In this document: piece by piece, positions 37,917-48,673 of the stretch | How positions within the stretch are numbered: position 1 is the first letter of the stretch | How the letters are laid out: each line of letters starts with the position of its first letter | Assembly (NCBI RefSeq): GCF_004766125.1 | Contig: NZ_SJSA01000001.1 | Coordinates: 1,984,001-2,048,000, forward strand | Direction: 5' to 3' | Length of the DNA stretch: 64,000 nt | Origin: Duncaniella freteri | GTDB taxonomy: Bacteria; Bacteroidota; Bacteroidia; Bacteroidales; Muribaculaceae | Notes under the pieces: model-generated | The model's input: the letters and a program-made list of their open reading frames with translations, nothing else | The model's database searches: none | Told to the model about the DNA's origin: nothing | Made by a program: the position numbers and the translations under genes

Positions 37917-39339
37917 TATTACTGTCCGCTAAACTTTTTTAGTAGCGGTTGAAAATTAGGGCTGGCACCTATTGCAGGAGTCAGCCCTAAATGGTTATTT
38001 TGATGTCGCCAAACTATCTTAAATAACCATGAGTAAAAGTAGTAATTTCTTCGGACAGCCGACATATGGTCAGCTGATAAAATCACTTGATCGTGAAAAA
38101 ATAGTTGAAATCAGCCGAAAACACGGCGGAGAGAAGTATGTCAAGAGCTTTGACGGCTATACGCATTTGCTTACGATGCTATATGCTGTCATACAGCGCT
38201 TCGATTCATTGCGTGAGATAGAGACTTCTATGACAGCCGAGGTACGCAAACTCCATCATGTAGGCATTGACACTGTGCCCAGGCGGAGCACCTTGTCGGA
38301 TGCAAATGCCAGACGTTCAGAGAAGTTCTTTGAAGATGTATACCGCGACTTGTATGCAGCCAATAAAGACATTCTTTCCTCGGACAGCCGACGCAATGGC
38401 ACGGAAGAGTGGATAAGACGGCTTAGAATCATCGATTCCACTACAATCACGTTGTTCTCCAATGCTATTTTCAAGGGTGTTGGCCGTCATCCGAAGACGG
38501 GAAAGAAGAAAGGCGGCATCAAGGTACACTCGGTCATACATGCCAACGAGGGCGTTCACTGCGACGTACAGTTCACTTCGGCAGCGACCAATGACTCCTT
38601 CATGCTTGCACCGAGCCATTACAGCCACAACGAGATAGTAGCACTTGACCGTGCATATATCAACTATGCCAAATTCGAGGAACTGACGGATCGAGGGGTG
38701 GTATATGTAACCAAAATGAAGAAAAACCTCAGTTATGAAATACTTGTGGACTGTATGCACCAGAATCCGCAGGGACTGATGGAGTACCGTGAACAGGTCG
38801 TAGTGTTCCGTAAAGACGGCATCAACCACATTGCAAGAATAATCACATACGTTGACATTAAGAAAGGCAAGAAGCCAAAACTTATATCGCTTCTCACCAA
38901 TGACTTCGACATGCCTCTGGAGACAATCGTGGCCATCTACCGTCGCCGATGGCAGATTGAGTCGCTTTTCAAGCAGATAAAGCAGAACTTCCCTTTGCGA
39001 TACTTCTATGGCGAAAGTGCCAATGCCATAAAAATACAGATTTGGGTAACGCTCATAGCTAATCTGTTGCTCTCGGTCTTACAAAGCACCTTGCAAAGGC
39101 GTTGGAGCTTTTCTGGACTGGCTACAATCGTCAGAATTGTACTGATGTATTATCTGAATCTCGAAAAGTTCCTAAATCAGCCCGACGCTGACTTGAAAAT
39201 CATGCTCGCAGAGGCCTCGGAATCCCCTCCTGAAGATCCCGAAAACTGCTGAGGGGGCTTGTCAAATACAAAAAGTAAGCCCAACTTCTGCTGTTCAAGA
39301 AGTTGGACTCACCCTTTTATGGTTTAGCGGACAGTAAAA
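37917..39339 (+). mobile_element. Second IS4-type insertion sequence
   Basis: About 1423 bp. The ends carry an inverted repeat TACTGTCCGCTAAAC/GTTTAGCGGACAGTA. 9-bp direct repeats ATTCTCAAT flank it (37908-37916 and 39340-39348). Near the left end a hairpin (TTAGGGCTG/CAGCCCTAA, 37956-37990) may shield the transposase from outside transcription. Different from the five-copy IS. Confidence 0.9.
38029..39252 (+). CDS. IS4-family transposase
   Basis: 407 aa. N-terminal DUF4372-type segment ([20 protein letters not shown]), DDE triad in [24 protein letters not shown] and [16 protein letters not shown], the last fitting the IS4 Y-(2)-R-(3)-E-(6)-K signature. The C-terminal tail is acidic and proline-rich. 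Full length and probably functional. Confidence 0.93.
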   Translation: MSKSSNFFGQPTYGQLIKSLDREKIVEISRKHGGEKYVKSFDGYTHLLTMLYAVIQRFDSLREIETSMTAEVRKLHHVGIDTVPRRSTLSDANARRSEKFFEDVYRDLYAANKDILSSDSRRNGTEEWIRRLRIIDSTTITLFSNAIFKGVGRHPKTGKKKGGIKVHSVIHANEGVHCDVQFTSAATNDSFMLAPSHYSHNEIVALDRAYINYAKFEELTDRGVVYVTKMKKNLSYEILVDCMHQNPQGLMEYREQVVVFRKDGINHIARIITYVDIKKGKKPKLISLLTNDFDMPLETIVAIYRRRWQIESLFKQIKQNFPLRYFYGESANAIKIQIWVTLIANLLLSVLQSTLQRRWSFSGLATIVRIVLMYYLNLEKFLNQPDADLKIMLAEASESPPEDPENC

Positions 39340-40540
39340 ATTCTCAATACTATTCTACATCAACCGTGGCAAGACACGTTCCGACGGAACCACATCCGTG
39401 CTTTGCCGTATAACCGTGGATGGTAAAAGCACAGTCATGACCACCTGCATATCATGCAGACCCATAGACTGGAACCCCAAAACCGGCGAGACAAAATGCG
39501 TCAGAGACAACGCCCGGCTTGCCGCTATGCGAGGCGACATCGAGGAAGCCTACGCTGATATTCTTAAACGGCAGGGTGTTGTAAGTGCCGAGCTACTTAA
39601 AAACAACGTTGCGGGAAGCGTTACTGTCCCATCCGGACTTCTCGGTATCGGAGAGGCGGAGCGACTCCGTTTGAAGGCGCGCTCCGAGGAGACCGGCTCC
39701 AATTCCACATACCGCGAGTCGGGTTACAACCAGAGATATCTTGCGGAATATATCACATCCACGGGTAAATCCGACATCCCGGTTGCGGACGTGACCGGGG
39801 AATTCGGCCACGCATACAAGGCGTATCTGGTACGGCGCAAGAACTTCTCGCCCCAGTACGTCAACCGGTGTATGCGCTGGCTGAGCCGCCTGCTCTACAT
39901 AGCCGTCGACAACGGCACGATACGTGTCAACCCCATAGAGGATATGGACTACGAGAGACGTCCCGATGCCCGTCACCGTTACATAACCCGTGACGAACTG
40001 AGGCGCATCCTTGCGACACCCATGCGCGACACGCGCCAGGAACTCGGACGCAGGGCTTTCATATTCTCCTGCTTCACCGGACTTGCCTATGCTGACGTAC
40101 AGCTGCTTTACCCGCACCATATCGGCACGACCTCCGACGAACGCCGGTACATACGCATCAACCGCCGAAAGACAAAGGTGGAGGCGTTCATCCCACTGCA
40201 TCCCATAGCGGAGCGGATACTGTCGCTCTACAACACCTCGGACGATGAAAAGCCGGTGTTTCCCCTGCCGTCACGCGACGCCATGTGGTTCGAGATACAC
40301 GAACTCGGTGTGGCGATAGGCAAGGATGACAACCTGTCCTACCATCAGGCGAGGCACAGTTTCGGTACCATGCTGATATCGGAGAGCATACCTATCGAGA
40401 GCATAGCCGGGATGATGGGACACTCCAATATATCCACCACACAGGGTTATGCGAAAATCACGGAGGAAAAGATTGCCAGAGAGATGGACCGGCTCATCAA
40501 GCGGAGGAAAAGCGGAACGGCTTATGAGAGAAAAGAATAA

Positions 40541-40945
40541 CGTAACAGTTCCGGCCGTGTTCCGCTGTGATTCAAGATAGTCCGGAGCCCCGGCGGTGAC
40601 AAGGTCGGGCGGCTGTGCCGTTGCGTGTCAAATCTTCCTCGGCTGTGCCGAGAGTATTTGCCCCGCAAACCTTGCCCCCGTCGGTGCTGCGGACTGCGGC
40701 ATCGGCACAGCGGAAACGACCGATCCGACAGGAACAGTCACATAAAGTAAAAATCCATACTGCCGTCAGCAGAAATATGGAGACGGATATGGATCTCAAA
40801 CAGTGGCATTGAATCACCAAAATGCCGGGCGGAGGGCGGCTTTGTGCCAAAGTCCTGTCCGGCGTTTCTTTTTCCAGACGGCAAACTCCCTCACCTCTAA
40901 GAAACAAGTCATGGCTGACGCAAACAGATGTAAATACCTCTCTGC
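40541..40945. other. Gap between integrase and response regulator
   Basis: 405 bp without a gene that I can support. It is GC-rich and contains a weak GCCGG...CCGGC pairing (about 40824-40863) followed by TTTCTTTTT that could end transcription from the integrase. Nothing else seen. Confidence 0.5.
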
Positions 40946-41357
40946 TTAATTCTTAGGCGTAATTCGTTTAATTGAATTATGTATTCCCAAGTCTATCTCT
41001 TTTGATGAACCATCACTATAATAGTCAGTTTGTTTGGTGTATAATTTTGGTGTTTGCTTAGATACAATAATAGAGATGTATTTTGATTGTTTACACCAAA
41101 AACAAACTTTTTGAATCACAATTTTATACAATTGTAAAACAGGGAACTGTTCTATAACCCTTCGTGATACATGTTTGATATTTGGATTCTCTGAAGTATG
41201 TAAACTATACGTTTGTTTATGTGTTTCTGTTTTTTGAGAAAGAAACGAATATAATTTTGAAAATTGGCATACTATACTATGATTGACTTTAGTTGCCAAA
41301 TGTCTAATTTCATTTGGGGACAATGAAAGTTCCGATACAAGTTTGTGCTCAATCTTA

Positions 41358-42226
41358 GAAACTGTTTAAAATTAGAATTGAAAAAATGTTATAGGGCATA
41401 ACAAACCCTCAGCCAAAGTGTTGAAGGAGAAAAACATTGTTCACATGCATAGAATCAATCTCTATCAGACACTTTTGACCGAGGGTCAATGGTCTTATAT
41501 AAACAAAGTATTCTTCGAAAATGATTGTCGCAAACGTAAAAATTCACTACGGAGCCTATTCGAAGCGGTATTATACCTACTGGTCACAGGATGTCAGTGG
41601 AGGATGCTTCCGCACGATTATCCCAAGTGGCAACTGGTGTACTATTACTTCCGAAAGTGGTCCAAAGAAGGTAGAATCGAACATTTGCTCAACAAACTTG
41701 TACGAAAGGTGAGGAAGAAACGAAATCAATCAGAAAGTCCCTCTGTAGGAGCATTGGACGCACAAAGCGTTAAATGGGGCAACCGTAAGAGTGACAATGG
41801 ATTTGACGCAAACAAGAAAGTCAAGGGCATCAAACGTAACATAGTGGTTGACCGCAATGGCTTTATTCTTGCCCGGACAGTATGCAGTGCATCGGTTCAT
41901 GATTCCCATCAGGCTCACCCATTGTGTAATGCAGCAGACAGAGAGTGGGAACGGCTTGAAAAGGTTCTTGTTGACCGGGGTTACCGAGGGGAGATTGCTA
42001 AAGATATTGAAAAAGATTTTGCAATCAGCCTTGAGGTTTCCAATACTCCAAACGGGACTAAGGGATTCATACCGAAACCTCTCAGATGGGTGGTCGAGAG
42101 AACTTTCTCATGGCTTGACTGGTTCCGTCGCCTTTCACGCAATTATGAAGAATCAACCGAGGTCGCTGAAGAAATGATTGATTTGGCTGCCATAAAAATT
42201 TTATTGAATCAAATTTAAACAGTTTC
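41358..42226 (+). mobile_element. IS5-type insertion sequence
   Basis: 869 bp. Inverted ends GAAACTGTTTAAA/TTTAAACAGTTTC. Flanked by TTA on both sides (41355-41357, 42227-42229), the T-N-A duplication of the IS427 group of IS5. Confidence 0.88.
41418..42218 (+). CDS. IS5-family transposase
   Basis: 266 aa as read from 41418; the Met at 41445 (MHRINLYQTLLTEGQW) is an equally good start. N-terminal DUF4096-like region (FEAVLYLLVTGCQWRMLPHD, the mark of IS5/IS427 transposases). DDE residues lie in GALDAQSVKWG, VLVDRGYRGEI and WVVERTFSWLDWFRRLSR. A single uninterrupted frame, so probably active. Confidence 0.93.
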   Translation: MLKEKNIVHMHRINLYQTLLTEGQWSYINKVFFENDCRKRKNSLRSLFEAVLYLLVTGCQWRMLPHDYPKWQLVYYYFRKWSKEGRIEHLLNKLVRKVRKKRNQSESPSVGALDAQSVKWGNRKSDNGFDANKKVKGIKRNIVVDRNGFILARTVCSASVHDSHQAHPLCNAADREWERLEKVLVDRGYRGEIAKDIEKDFAISLEVSNTPNGTKGFIPKPLRWVVERTFSWLDWFRRLSRNYEESTEVAEEMIDLAAIKILLNQI

Positions 42227-42812
42227 TTAGATTCTATTTGAACATTGTTTTCAATATTTATTGTAGAATTCCATTCTTTTTCTTCTCCAGCATATATATC
42301 AAGCACGATTTCTCCTTCATCCGCAATTATATGTCCACCATGAGGTATACAACTAATTAAATAGCATGGTGAAAATAGCTTTTTCCACCGAGGAAATAAT
42401 GCAGTGGGTTTATTTAATTTCAGGTCTTTGCTTATTTTTACTTCATAACTTGTGTATAGTTCTAACACAATTCCAGATAACTTGGAAATTTCGTTTTTGT
42501 TTAAAAATTTAGAAAATCCTAAATTTATCGCATAGCTTAGGTCTTCTCGTGAGGCCTCACCGGTAAGCATGATTGCTTGTATATTAGGATCTATTTGATT
42601 TATTTTTTCAAATAAGTCAGTTCCTTTAATATCTGGCATAACCTGATCTAAAATCGCAATTTTTACATTCGCATGTGAAATGTAATCTAGCAAATCCGAT
42701 GGATTTGAAAACGCTTTTGTTTTTAGCCCAGTTTGTGCCTCAATCAAATCTGCAAAATCTTGTGCCGCATTTGGAGCATCATCAATCACTACAATTTCAG
42801 GTATATCCAATT

Positions 42813-44153
42813 TCATTTGCATGGTATATATAATACAAATTTAACAATATTATTTATAACATCAACCTGTAAATTTCGACCTTTCAGCAGGTTCAAGAAA
42901 TGCCTAACGGTTTCAAGCCCTGTTCCATAATGATTTTCTTTGGATGAGAATCCAGATGTTTGCAAATCAGACACTTTTGGCGTTTGAATGCTTTCGTTTT
43001 CAATTGTTATTTTAGTTTCGGCCTCAACTGACTTTATGTCTAATCTTACTTCTGTATTATCAGGAGAAGCACACACAGCATTTTCTAATAATGGTGATAT
43101 TATTGAAAATAACACATTGCCTGAAATTTTTATATCTTTATCATTTTTGATATTGAGCTTCAGATTGCGCTTCTCATATTTAGCGCAATACATATCAAAA
43201 CTTTCATTTAAATTAGTAATGTAACTACCAGCTTCGCCAGTCAATGTTGAAGACAACAACTCTTTATATGCTAATATTGTACATCTACAGAAATTGACAT
43301 ATTGTATAATTTTGTTCAGTTGATGTAACGATAAGCCTTTTACTTTGGATTTTAATAGCTCACAATTCGCCTCAATCTGTGAAAGAGGAGTTGCTAAAGA
43401 ATGGTTCAATTCTGTTATTATTGAAAAATCTGAAGGGAACTCAATCGAAGAGTTTTGTTTAGATACCAAATCATTTAAGCGTGATATATCTGCACTCATA
43501 TTATAAATCATTGGACGTAATTCATCCATGCTAAGTGAGTATATGTTGTTTGGTAACGGTGGCTTTTTAGAAAGTGTTTGTATTTCGTTAATATAATGTT
43601 GTATTAATAATTCTAATTGCTTAAATTTAGCATTTGCTTCATAAGACCATAATTTTTCCATAGGATAACGAAAACTATCACTCCTTGAATGTAATGAGAT
43701 GGTTTCTTGTAATAATTGTGCTAATTTATAGTCAGATGCAGAACGTTTTGTTCGCTTCATTATTACAAATGTGCATATAACAAAAATACACGATACAATT
43801 ATAGTAATAATTGAAACTAGATAATCAACTCGTATGAAGATGCTTTCTGCACCAACAGAGAGTGGCGTTTCTGTTTCAGAGAAAACTAAAACATTATAAA
43901 ATGGACATATTATAAGAACACCGCTGATTAGCGCAACAATAATTGCATGATACTTGCTATCTTTATTAAGCAGAATTGCAATTAAAGAACATAAGAACTC
44001 AATACTAAATGTAATTTGCCATATTCTTGATGCAATTAAAGGTGAATATAATTCCTTTAGAGGAAATATACATATGGTTGCAAAAAACAATGTCGTTAAT
44101 AGGATATACGCATTTTTGCCTTCATCCTTTACTGTTGCAAGAGTACCAATTAT
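42813..44153 (-). pseudogene. Membrane histidine kinase, all but the first 23 residues
   Basis: The body of a sensor kinase: several membrane helices (ILLTTLFFATICIFPL; AIIVALISGVLIICPF; YLVSIITIIVSCIFVICTF), a coiled linker, the HisKA-like H box ELNHSLATPLSQIEANCEL with the phospho-His, an N box (SPLLENAVCASP) and a G box (HYGTGLETVRHFL). The frame at the upstream end runs into IS copy 4 and now begins only at an IS-derived GTG. The true N-terminus lies at 51166-51234. Restored protein: 466 aa. The response regulator gene overlaps its stop. Confidence 0.88.
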
Positions 44154-45505
44154 CACTGGCGTCTTTTAAAATCTGTTAATGCGAAATTGTTAAACTCTGT
44201 ATTCATGTTGGTTACGCGATTTTCAGGCCTGCAAACCTTGTCGCACTTTTCAAATGATTACATTGGGGTTGGAGCCTTAAAACTCGGTTCCCCAATTTTT
44301 CATGAATGCAGGACGATACATTTTCAGCCAGATTGTTGACTTTTTGCCAAAACGCAAATTTGAAAGAATCATGGAGCATCGTACCAAAAATAAGGTTGAG
44401 GACAGAACCCTCGGATGGCAGTTGTCTTATTGGGGACAGTTGCTTGTCCTTATATTCGGTCAACTGCTCGGATGTCGAAGTCTCCGTGAACTCTCGGATA
44501 TCACTACAGCACATCGCAAGAAATCCTTTCATCTCGGATTTGGCAAAGAAGCGGTAGACCGTAATATTCTCTCCAGATGCAATACCAATCGTGATTGGCA
44601 TGTGTTCGAGGAGTTCGCCAACCATATGATTGTGCTGGCTCAGGAAGCCCGTATAGACCGGGAATTTTGTATCGGCGGCAAGTTCTATGCGTTCGATTCC
44701 TCCACGATTGACCTTTGCATGAGTGTTTATGACTGGGCAAAGTTCAGAAGCACCAAGTCCGGCATTAAACTGCATACCCAACTTGATATAGTGACGCAGA
44801 TTCCAGTTATGATAAACATCACCAATGCCTCGGTTCATGATGTAAATGCGATGGATATCATTGATTATGAACCGTTGGCCGGTTATATCTTCGACCGTGG
44901 ATACTGGGACTTGGATAGGCTTCATAAGATTGAGGAACTTGGAGCCTTCTTTGTCATAAGAGAGAAGGCTAAGCCGAAGTTCATTGTCGAGGATGGTCTG
45001 GACATGCCCGAGAATGGAAACATTCTTCAAGATTATACCGTAAGGTTTACCGGTAGACGCAATGCATCCAATTACCCTTCCCGGATTAGACGTATTGTAG
45101 CGTATATCCCTGACCTGAAGAGAAGTTTTGTTTTTTACACAAATAATTTCTTCCTGTCTGCCGAACAGATTGTGTTCCTTTACAAGAACCGATGGCAGGT
45201 GGAGCTTTTCTTCAAATGGATCAAACAGCACCTTAGAGTCACCACATTCTGGGGTAATTCCGAGACATCCGTCAGAATACAAATTTATGCGGCTATATGC
45301 ACTTACTGCGTTGTCGCAATAATCGAACATAAAATGAAACTTGAAAGAAACATCTACGAAGTCATGAGAATCCTCGGCAGCTCCCTGCTTGTCAAGGAGC
45401 ATATCAAGGACTTGTTGACTCCAGAACCGGTGCCAGCACAAATAGCAAATTGCCATCCAACTCTTGACCTCGAATTTGATTAACACTTTTTAAGAGACAC
45501 TAGTG
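44154..45505 (+). mobile_element. IS4-type insertion sequence, copy 4 of 5
   Basis: 1352 bp. The left flank ACCAATTAT (44145-44153) does not match the right flank ATAATATCA (45506-45514). It is instead the reverse complement of copy 5's left flank ATAATTGGT. This copy is therefore a junction of an inversion with copy 5. Confidence 0.95.
44302..45483 (+). CDS. IS4-family transposase (copy 4)
   Basis: 393 aa, same protein sequence as the transposase at 12941-14122. Confidence 0.95.
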   Translation: MNAGRYIFSQIVDFLPKRKFERIMEHRTKNKVEDRTLGWQLSYWGQLLVLIFGQLLGCRSLRELSDITTAHRKKSFHLGFGKEAVDRNILSRCNTNRDWHVFEEFANHMIVLAQEARIDREFCIGGKFYAFDSSTIDLCMSVYDWAKFRSTKSGIKLHTQLDIVTQIPVMINITNASVHDVNAMDIIDYEPLAGYIFDRGYWDLDRLHKIEELGAFFVIREKAKPKFIVEDGLDMPENGNILQDYTVRFTGRRNASNYPSRIRRIVAYIPDLKRSFVFYTNNFFLSAEQIVFLYKNRWQVELFFKWIKQHLRVTTFWGNSETSVRIQIYAAICTYCVVAIIEHKMKLERNIYEVMRILGSSLLVKEHIKDLLTPEPVPAQIANCHPTLDLEFD

Positions 45506-46183
45506 ATAATATCAGAAAGTTTTTTTTGCTCCGCTATCATATTATTTACCGACTTTGGAGGGAAAATCGCAAGTCCGCGCCGGCAGGCGTGGACTTGCTG
45601 TTTTCGGGTGCCAGAATTAATTTCGGGCGTCCCAAAACACAACTTGCTGTGTTCGCTTGAACACGAATTTTCCTGTCGAAAAATTAGAGTCCGACGGATA
45701 ACCCATATCAAGCCGAAATCAATTACTTTTTTCATGCTTTTGCCGACCGTGGTTCTTCATACAAGGATACGCAGAAAGTCCCGGTTCGAAGTAACAAGGT
45801 GACATACGGTGCCATAAATCGTCAGCAGACCTTACAGATAGTGTGAATCCGGAATTTTTATAGTTATTTTGGCACATGTTCGAATGCGCACGTATGCATA
45901 ATCGTACATTTACGCACCGGAAATTGTCAGACTGCACACGTTATCTCGTTCCGTAAGGCGTGAACATCCACACATACAACCACGAGGATGTGTACGGATG
46001 TAGAGTTCCGAATATGAGCAGGACGCAATGCCGGACTGCGCACATATGGATAACCGGACATGCAAAAGCAGACACGTCATTGGAGCATACCAAAATATGA
46101 AAACGGCTGTATTTCCGCATATGGGATTTCCGGAAATGACAGCCCTCACGAAACAGATTTTTCAACCACTAAAAATAAGTATT
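45506..46183. other. Gene-free stretch with a cluster of hairpins
   Basis: 678 bp without a credible gene. It holds a strong 30-nt hairpin (45569-45598; GCAAGTCC...GGACTTGC with a GC-rich inner stem). Two further hairpins share bases: AACACA/TGTGTT (45636-45653) and GTGTTC/GAACAC (45649-45664). They cannot form together, so the region could switch between structures. A transfer origin, a regulatory RNA or terminator debris are all possible. 45670-46183 shows nothing further. Confidence 0.5.
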
Positions 46184-46633
46184 ATGGAAGAACGAAAAAA
46201 AGTTGAAATCAACGAGAAAGAGATACTCAGAATGATGGCGGCAGACATCCCTCCCTCTTTAATGACGGGGACCGGAGAGCCTACATCCCGTCTTGCCGGG
46301 GAAGACAGAAGTGAAAACAAATCACCAGCTCCCGATGAATCCGCACAGCCGAAGAAATCCCCGTCTGAAGCCGGCCGTGACAGGACGCCCCATAAAAAGT
46401 CTAATGTGCAGGGATATCCCGAACACCTATTTGACGACAAGGTTGTGCGGGGTCGCCGCCAGACATATGTCAGCGAGGGAAACTACGACCGTGTGCGCAC
46501 CCTGCTTTCAGTGATAGCCCCGGCAGTAAGCATCTCATGCTATATCGACAATATCCTCTCGGACCATCTTGATAGGTATCGTGACGAACTGAACGCCATA
46601 TACAGCAGCCGGCTTAACCTGAAGCCATTATGA
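46184..46633 (+). CDS. DUF3408 conjugation-associated protein
   Basis: 149 aa from ATG 46184. The N-terminal half is polar and disordered (TGTGEPTSRLAGEDRSENKS). The C-terminal half carries the DUF3408 core: DKVVRGRRQTYVSEGNYDRV, then VIAPAVSISCYIDNILSDHL and YRDELNAIYSS. DUF3408 proteins sit near the mobilisation/transfer genes of Bacteroidales conjugative transposons (TraB-like annotation). The sheet-helix-helix core resembles ribbon-helix-helix DNA binders. It is convergent with the next gene; the shared terminator is at 46661. Confidence 0.8.
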   Translation: MEERKKVEINEKEILRMMAADIPPSLMTGTGEPTSRLAGEDRSENKSPAPDESAQPKKSPSEAGRDRTPHKKSNVQGYPEHLFDDKVVRGRRQTYVSEGNYDRVRTLLSVIAPAVSISCYIDNILSDHLDRYRDELNAIYSSRLNLKPL

Positions 46634-46660
46634 TTCCTATGCCTGTAAGAATGAAACAAA

Positions 46661-46704
46661 GGGCAACCGGCTGTCTGAAAGGTATTCTTTCCAGCCGACT
46701 GCCC
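46661..46704. terminator. Hairpin between convergent genes
   Basis: GGGCAACCGGCTG (46661-46673) pairs with CAGCCGACTGCCC (46692-46704) with two mismatches, 28 bp after the DUF3408 stop. Confidence 0.55.
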
Positions 46705-46735
46705 CCTGCTGTTATATATCATCTATTTTTGCCCG

Positions 46736-47155
46736 TCATACCACCTTGTCGCGAATGGCACGTAGTCCCTTCGGGATGGGGTTGGTGAGGATTATCCGGT
46801 AGCACTTCATGCCCCCGTTCTCCACAGGGTCCTTGTCAACCATGAAGCCTGCGCATCTCTCCACCTTTGCGGCATCGAGTATCATCCCGGCGATGTAGCT
46901 GTTTGAGAACCGTCCGCACCGTGCGTCATTCCATATCGTGAATCCCTGTTCGTCGTCGGTGCGGAACAGATACCAGTCCTTCGGCTTTTCCTCGTCGTTG
47001 GCCACGCATACCCTGTCGCCCGGTTTGAGTCCGAGTTCGAGGGTGAGCACCTTGCTCAGATAGATCGTGCCGTCACGGTTGACGGTCACAACGCGCTTTC
47101 CCTTGTAGGTCATCGCCGGATGCGAGTTGCCCTTGTCATATACGGTAAGTTTCAT
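46736..47155 (-). CDS. Unrecognised element protein with AbrB-like segment
   Basis: 139 aa, not firmly recognised. The segment VVTVNRDGTIYLSKVLTLEL-GLKPGDRV resembles a swapped-hairpin AbrB/SpoVT DNA-binding strand pattern (x-V-x-x-x-G-x-I-x-L-P-x-x-x-R). The rest (WYLFRTDDEQGFTIWNDARC; VDKDPVENGGMKCYRIILTN) is soluble alpha/beta. No signal peptide. It is followed on the same strand, in reverse order, by a sigma-like gene. A transcriptional role is possible but unproven. Confidence 0.55.
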   Translation of the reverse strand: MKLTVYDKGNSHPAMTYKGKRVVTVNRDGTIYLSKVLTLELGLKPGDRVCVANDEEKPKDWYLFRTDDEQGFTIWNDARCGRFSNSYIAGMILDAAKVERCAGFMVDKDPVENGGMKCYRIILTNPIPKGLRAIRDKVV

Positions 47156-47357
47156 AATACATCAGTTTTTTATCGGTGAATATTCCTGTACAACAGTTCG
47201 GTAATTTTTGAGCAGGCATAGCTGTATCGCACTGATACACAATAGTTTGCATTGATATTGAATTATTATTGCATCTTATTGATATTCAATTGAATATGCA
47301 AATTTTACCGAACTATTGCTGTAAGTAAATTTCTGAATTGAGCACTGCCGGTAAGGG

Positions 47358-47918
47358 TCATGCGGCATATCTGGCCGCAAGCCTGCGACCTCTTGTACCG
47401 AGTGCCGGATGGTTGCGCAATGATTCCAGCATGGCTTGCGCCTTCCGTGTCAGCACCGACACCTTTTCTCCCGTATGCCTCGCTATCGTGCGGAACGAGC
47501 TTCCGCTCTCATAGAAACGCAGCATGAACATCCGGTAGTCTTCGTATGAAAAATGCCTCCGCAGGAAACGCTGTATGTCCCTGACAAGACGGTCGCATCC
47601 GGTCATCAGTTCCTCCCGTTCAGTGCTTTCCTCCGCCGTGTCGGTTTCTGCAAGAGTGATGAAATACTCGTCACCCGGATATGTGGTCCTCGCATCCTCC
47701 CGTTCCGTTACTTGCGCCATGCGCCGGTAGCAGCCGATGAAATAGGATTCGAGATCCATGATACCGTCCTTTGAAGACATCACCTGCTTCCTCACCGCCA
47801 GATACGCGTCATGGAAGCGGTCCTCGTCGAGCCGACCGTGTATCGAAACTTTTTCTTTCAGTCTTTCATACATGCGGCTGAACCATTCGTTGAATTCCTT
47901 GAGATCTCTTGTAGCCAT
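47358..47918 (-). CDS. Sigma-70-like RNA polymerase factor
   Basis: 186 aa from ATG at 47918; a longer open frame upstream lacks coding character. Region 2-like helices (RLDEDRFHDAYLAVRKQV; YFIGCYRRMAQVTE) and a region 4-like HTH (YEDYRMFMLRFYESGSSFRT, then IARHTGEKVSVLTRKAQAML) give the general ECF/sigma-70 layout with a divergent sequence. Similar factors are carried by Bacteroidales mobile elements. The 416-bp gap up to 48334 holds a candidate plus-strand promoter, TTGC (48091)-18 bp-TACCTTTG (48113-48120), and no gene. Confidence 0.65.
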   Translation of the reverse strand: MATRDLKEFNEWFSRMYERLKEKVSIHGRLDEDRFHDAYLAVRKQVMSSKDGIMDLESYFIGCYRRMAQVTEREDARTTYPGDEYFITLAETDTAEESTEREELMTGCDRLVRDIQRFLRRHFSYEDYRMFMLRFYESGSSFRTIARHTGEKVSVLTRKAQAMLESLRNHPALGTRGRRLAARYAA

Positions 47919-48334
47919 AATCGTTTGTTTTTTATGTGAGACATTGCGGCCTGCGTCGGCAGGCACACTTTTTTCTTTGAGAGCCTCACAGCTGCCGGAG
48001 TGTCGCCACGGTGTCAAGGCTCGGCAAGGAAAAATACCGCAGCGGAGCGAGGATGTTTTTTCTGCAGCCGACCCCGCAGGGGCCACGGCCTTGCACGGCG
48101 ACACACGGCGGCTACCTTTGCGTCAAAGAAAACATGTGTGCTTCCAAATCCATTTGTCCGTCTCCTTCGCTCTCTTTTCCTTTGCATCCACTTTATCGGC
48201 TTTCATATCTCCGGATCTCCCCACAGTCCCTTTGCGGTGACACGGACTGACACCTGGGGACATGTGTCGGCACATCCATTGCATATCAGCATTTTATATA
48301 TTTCTTTGTGGTGTAACATTAAATTTTGAAGAAT

Positions 48335-48646
48335 ATGGAAGTTGTGATAATTGATGCCGCCACGTTCAACAGGATGCTGGCCGGATTCGGTGAGCTTGCC
48401 GAAAAAGTGGAGCGGCTCTGCCGCGAACATGCCGACATGGGTGACATGCAGTGGCTCGACAGCGGCGACGTATGTCGGCTGCTCGACATCAGCCCCCGGA
48501 CATTGCAGACAATGCGTGAGAACGGCACGATGCCGTTCAGCCGTATATGCAACAAGGTCTATTACAAGCCGGAGGATGTACGGCGCATCCTGCCGGTGGT
48601 GGATGTAAAGCGCAGGATTGCCGCCCGCCGGGGCAAAGGAATTTGA
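48335..48646 (+). CDS. Excisionase-like HTH protein (first of second pair)
   Basis: 103 aa from ATG 48335 (an in-frame TTG 9 bp earlier is less likely). An N-terminal coiled helix (FNRMLAGFGELAEKVERL) precedes the winged HTH (LDSGDVCRLLDISPRTLQTM; RENGTMPFSRICNKVYYKPE). Basic tail RRIAARRGKGI. It parallels the protein at 35502 in both layout and position before a second HTH gene, suggesting that outer and nested elements use the same two-protein excision module. Confidence 0.78.
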   Translation: MEVVIIDAATFNRMLAGFGELAEKVERLCREHADMGDMQWLDSGDVCRLLDISPRTLQTMRENGTMPFSRICNKVYYKPEDVRRILPVVDVKRRIAARRGKGI

Positions 48647-48673
48647 ATCAGTAACGATAAAAACGAATGATAT

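Larger units (their letters stand above)
37897..40540 (+). pseudogene. Tyrosine-type integrase (second of pair), split by an IS
   Basis: The start codon and first codons (MRSTFS, 37897-37916) are separated by an IS from the rest (ILFYINRGKTRSDGTTSVLC onward, 39349-40540). Removing the IS and one ATTCTCAAT copy gives 403 aa in frame. The catalytic region shows FSCFTGLAYADVQLL, then LSYHQARHSFGTM, MMGHSNISTTQGYAKI. An internal Met at 39398 could give a shorter product lacking part of the N-terminal arm-binding domain. It was presumably the co-acting recombinase of the preceding integrase. Whether the truncated form works is unknown. Confidence 0.88.
40946..42822 (-). pseudogene. Response regulator split by an IS5-type element
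   Basis: Minus-strand gene in two parts, 42227-42822 and 40946-41354, restored in frame to 334 aa when the IS and one TTA are removed. N-terminal receiver domain: IVVIDDAPNAAQD (acidic pair), phospho-acceptor Asp in AILDQVMPDIKG, IMLTGEAS (Thr) and LNKNE (Lys). The C-terminal two-thirds match no output domain that I recognise: SCIPHGGHIIADEGEIVLDI, then across the IS SLSPNEIRHLATKVNH and a Cys-containing region to RITPKN. Its start overlaps the end of the histidine kinase gene. The cut removes the last ~135 residues. Confidence 0.85.

Noticed and set aside
45490-45735. Minus-strand open frame of 81 codons next to IS copy 4
   Set aside because: It runs through the hairpin cluster, has no ribosome-binding site and shows no coding features.
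47919-48104. N-terminal extension of the sigma-like gene to 48104
   Set aside because: The extension has low-complexity, shadow-like sequence, and the MATRDLKEF start at 47918 gives the family's usual length.
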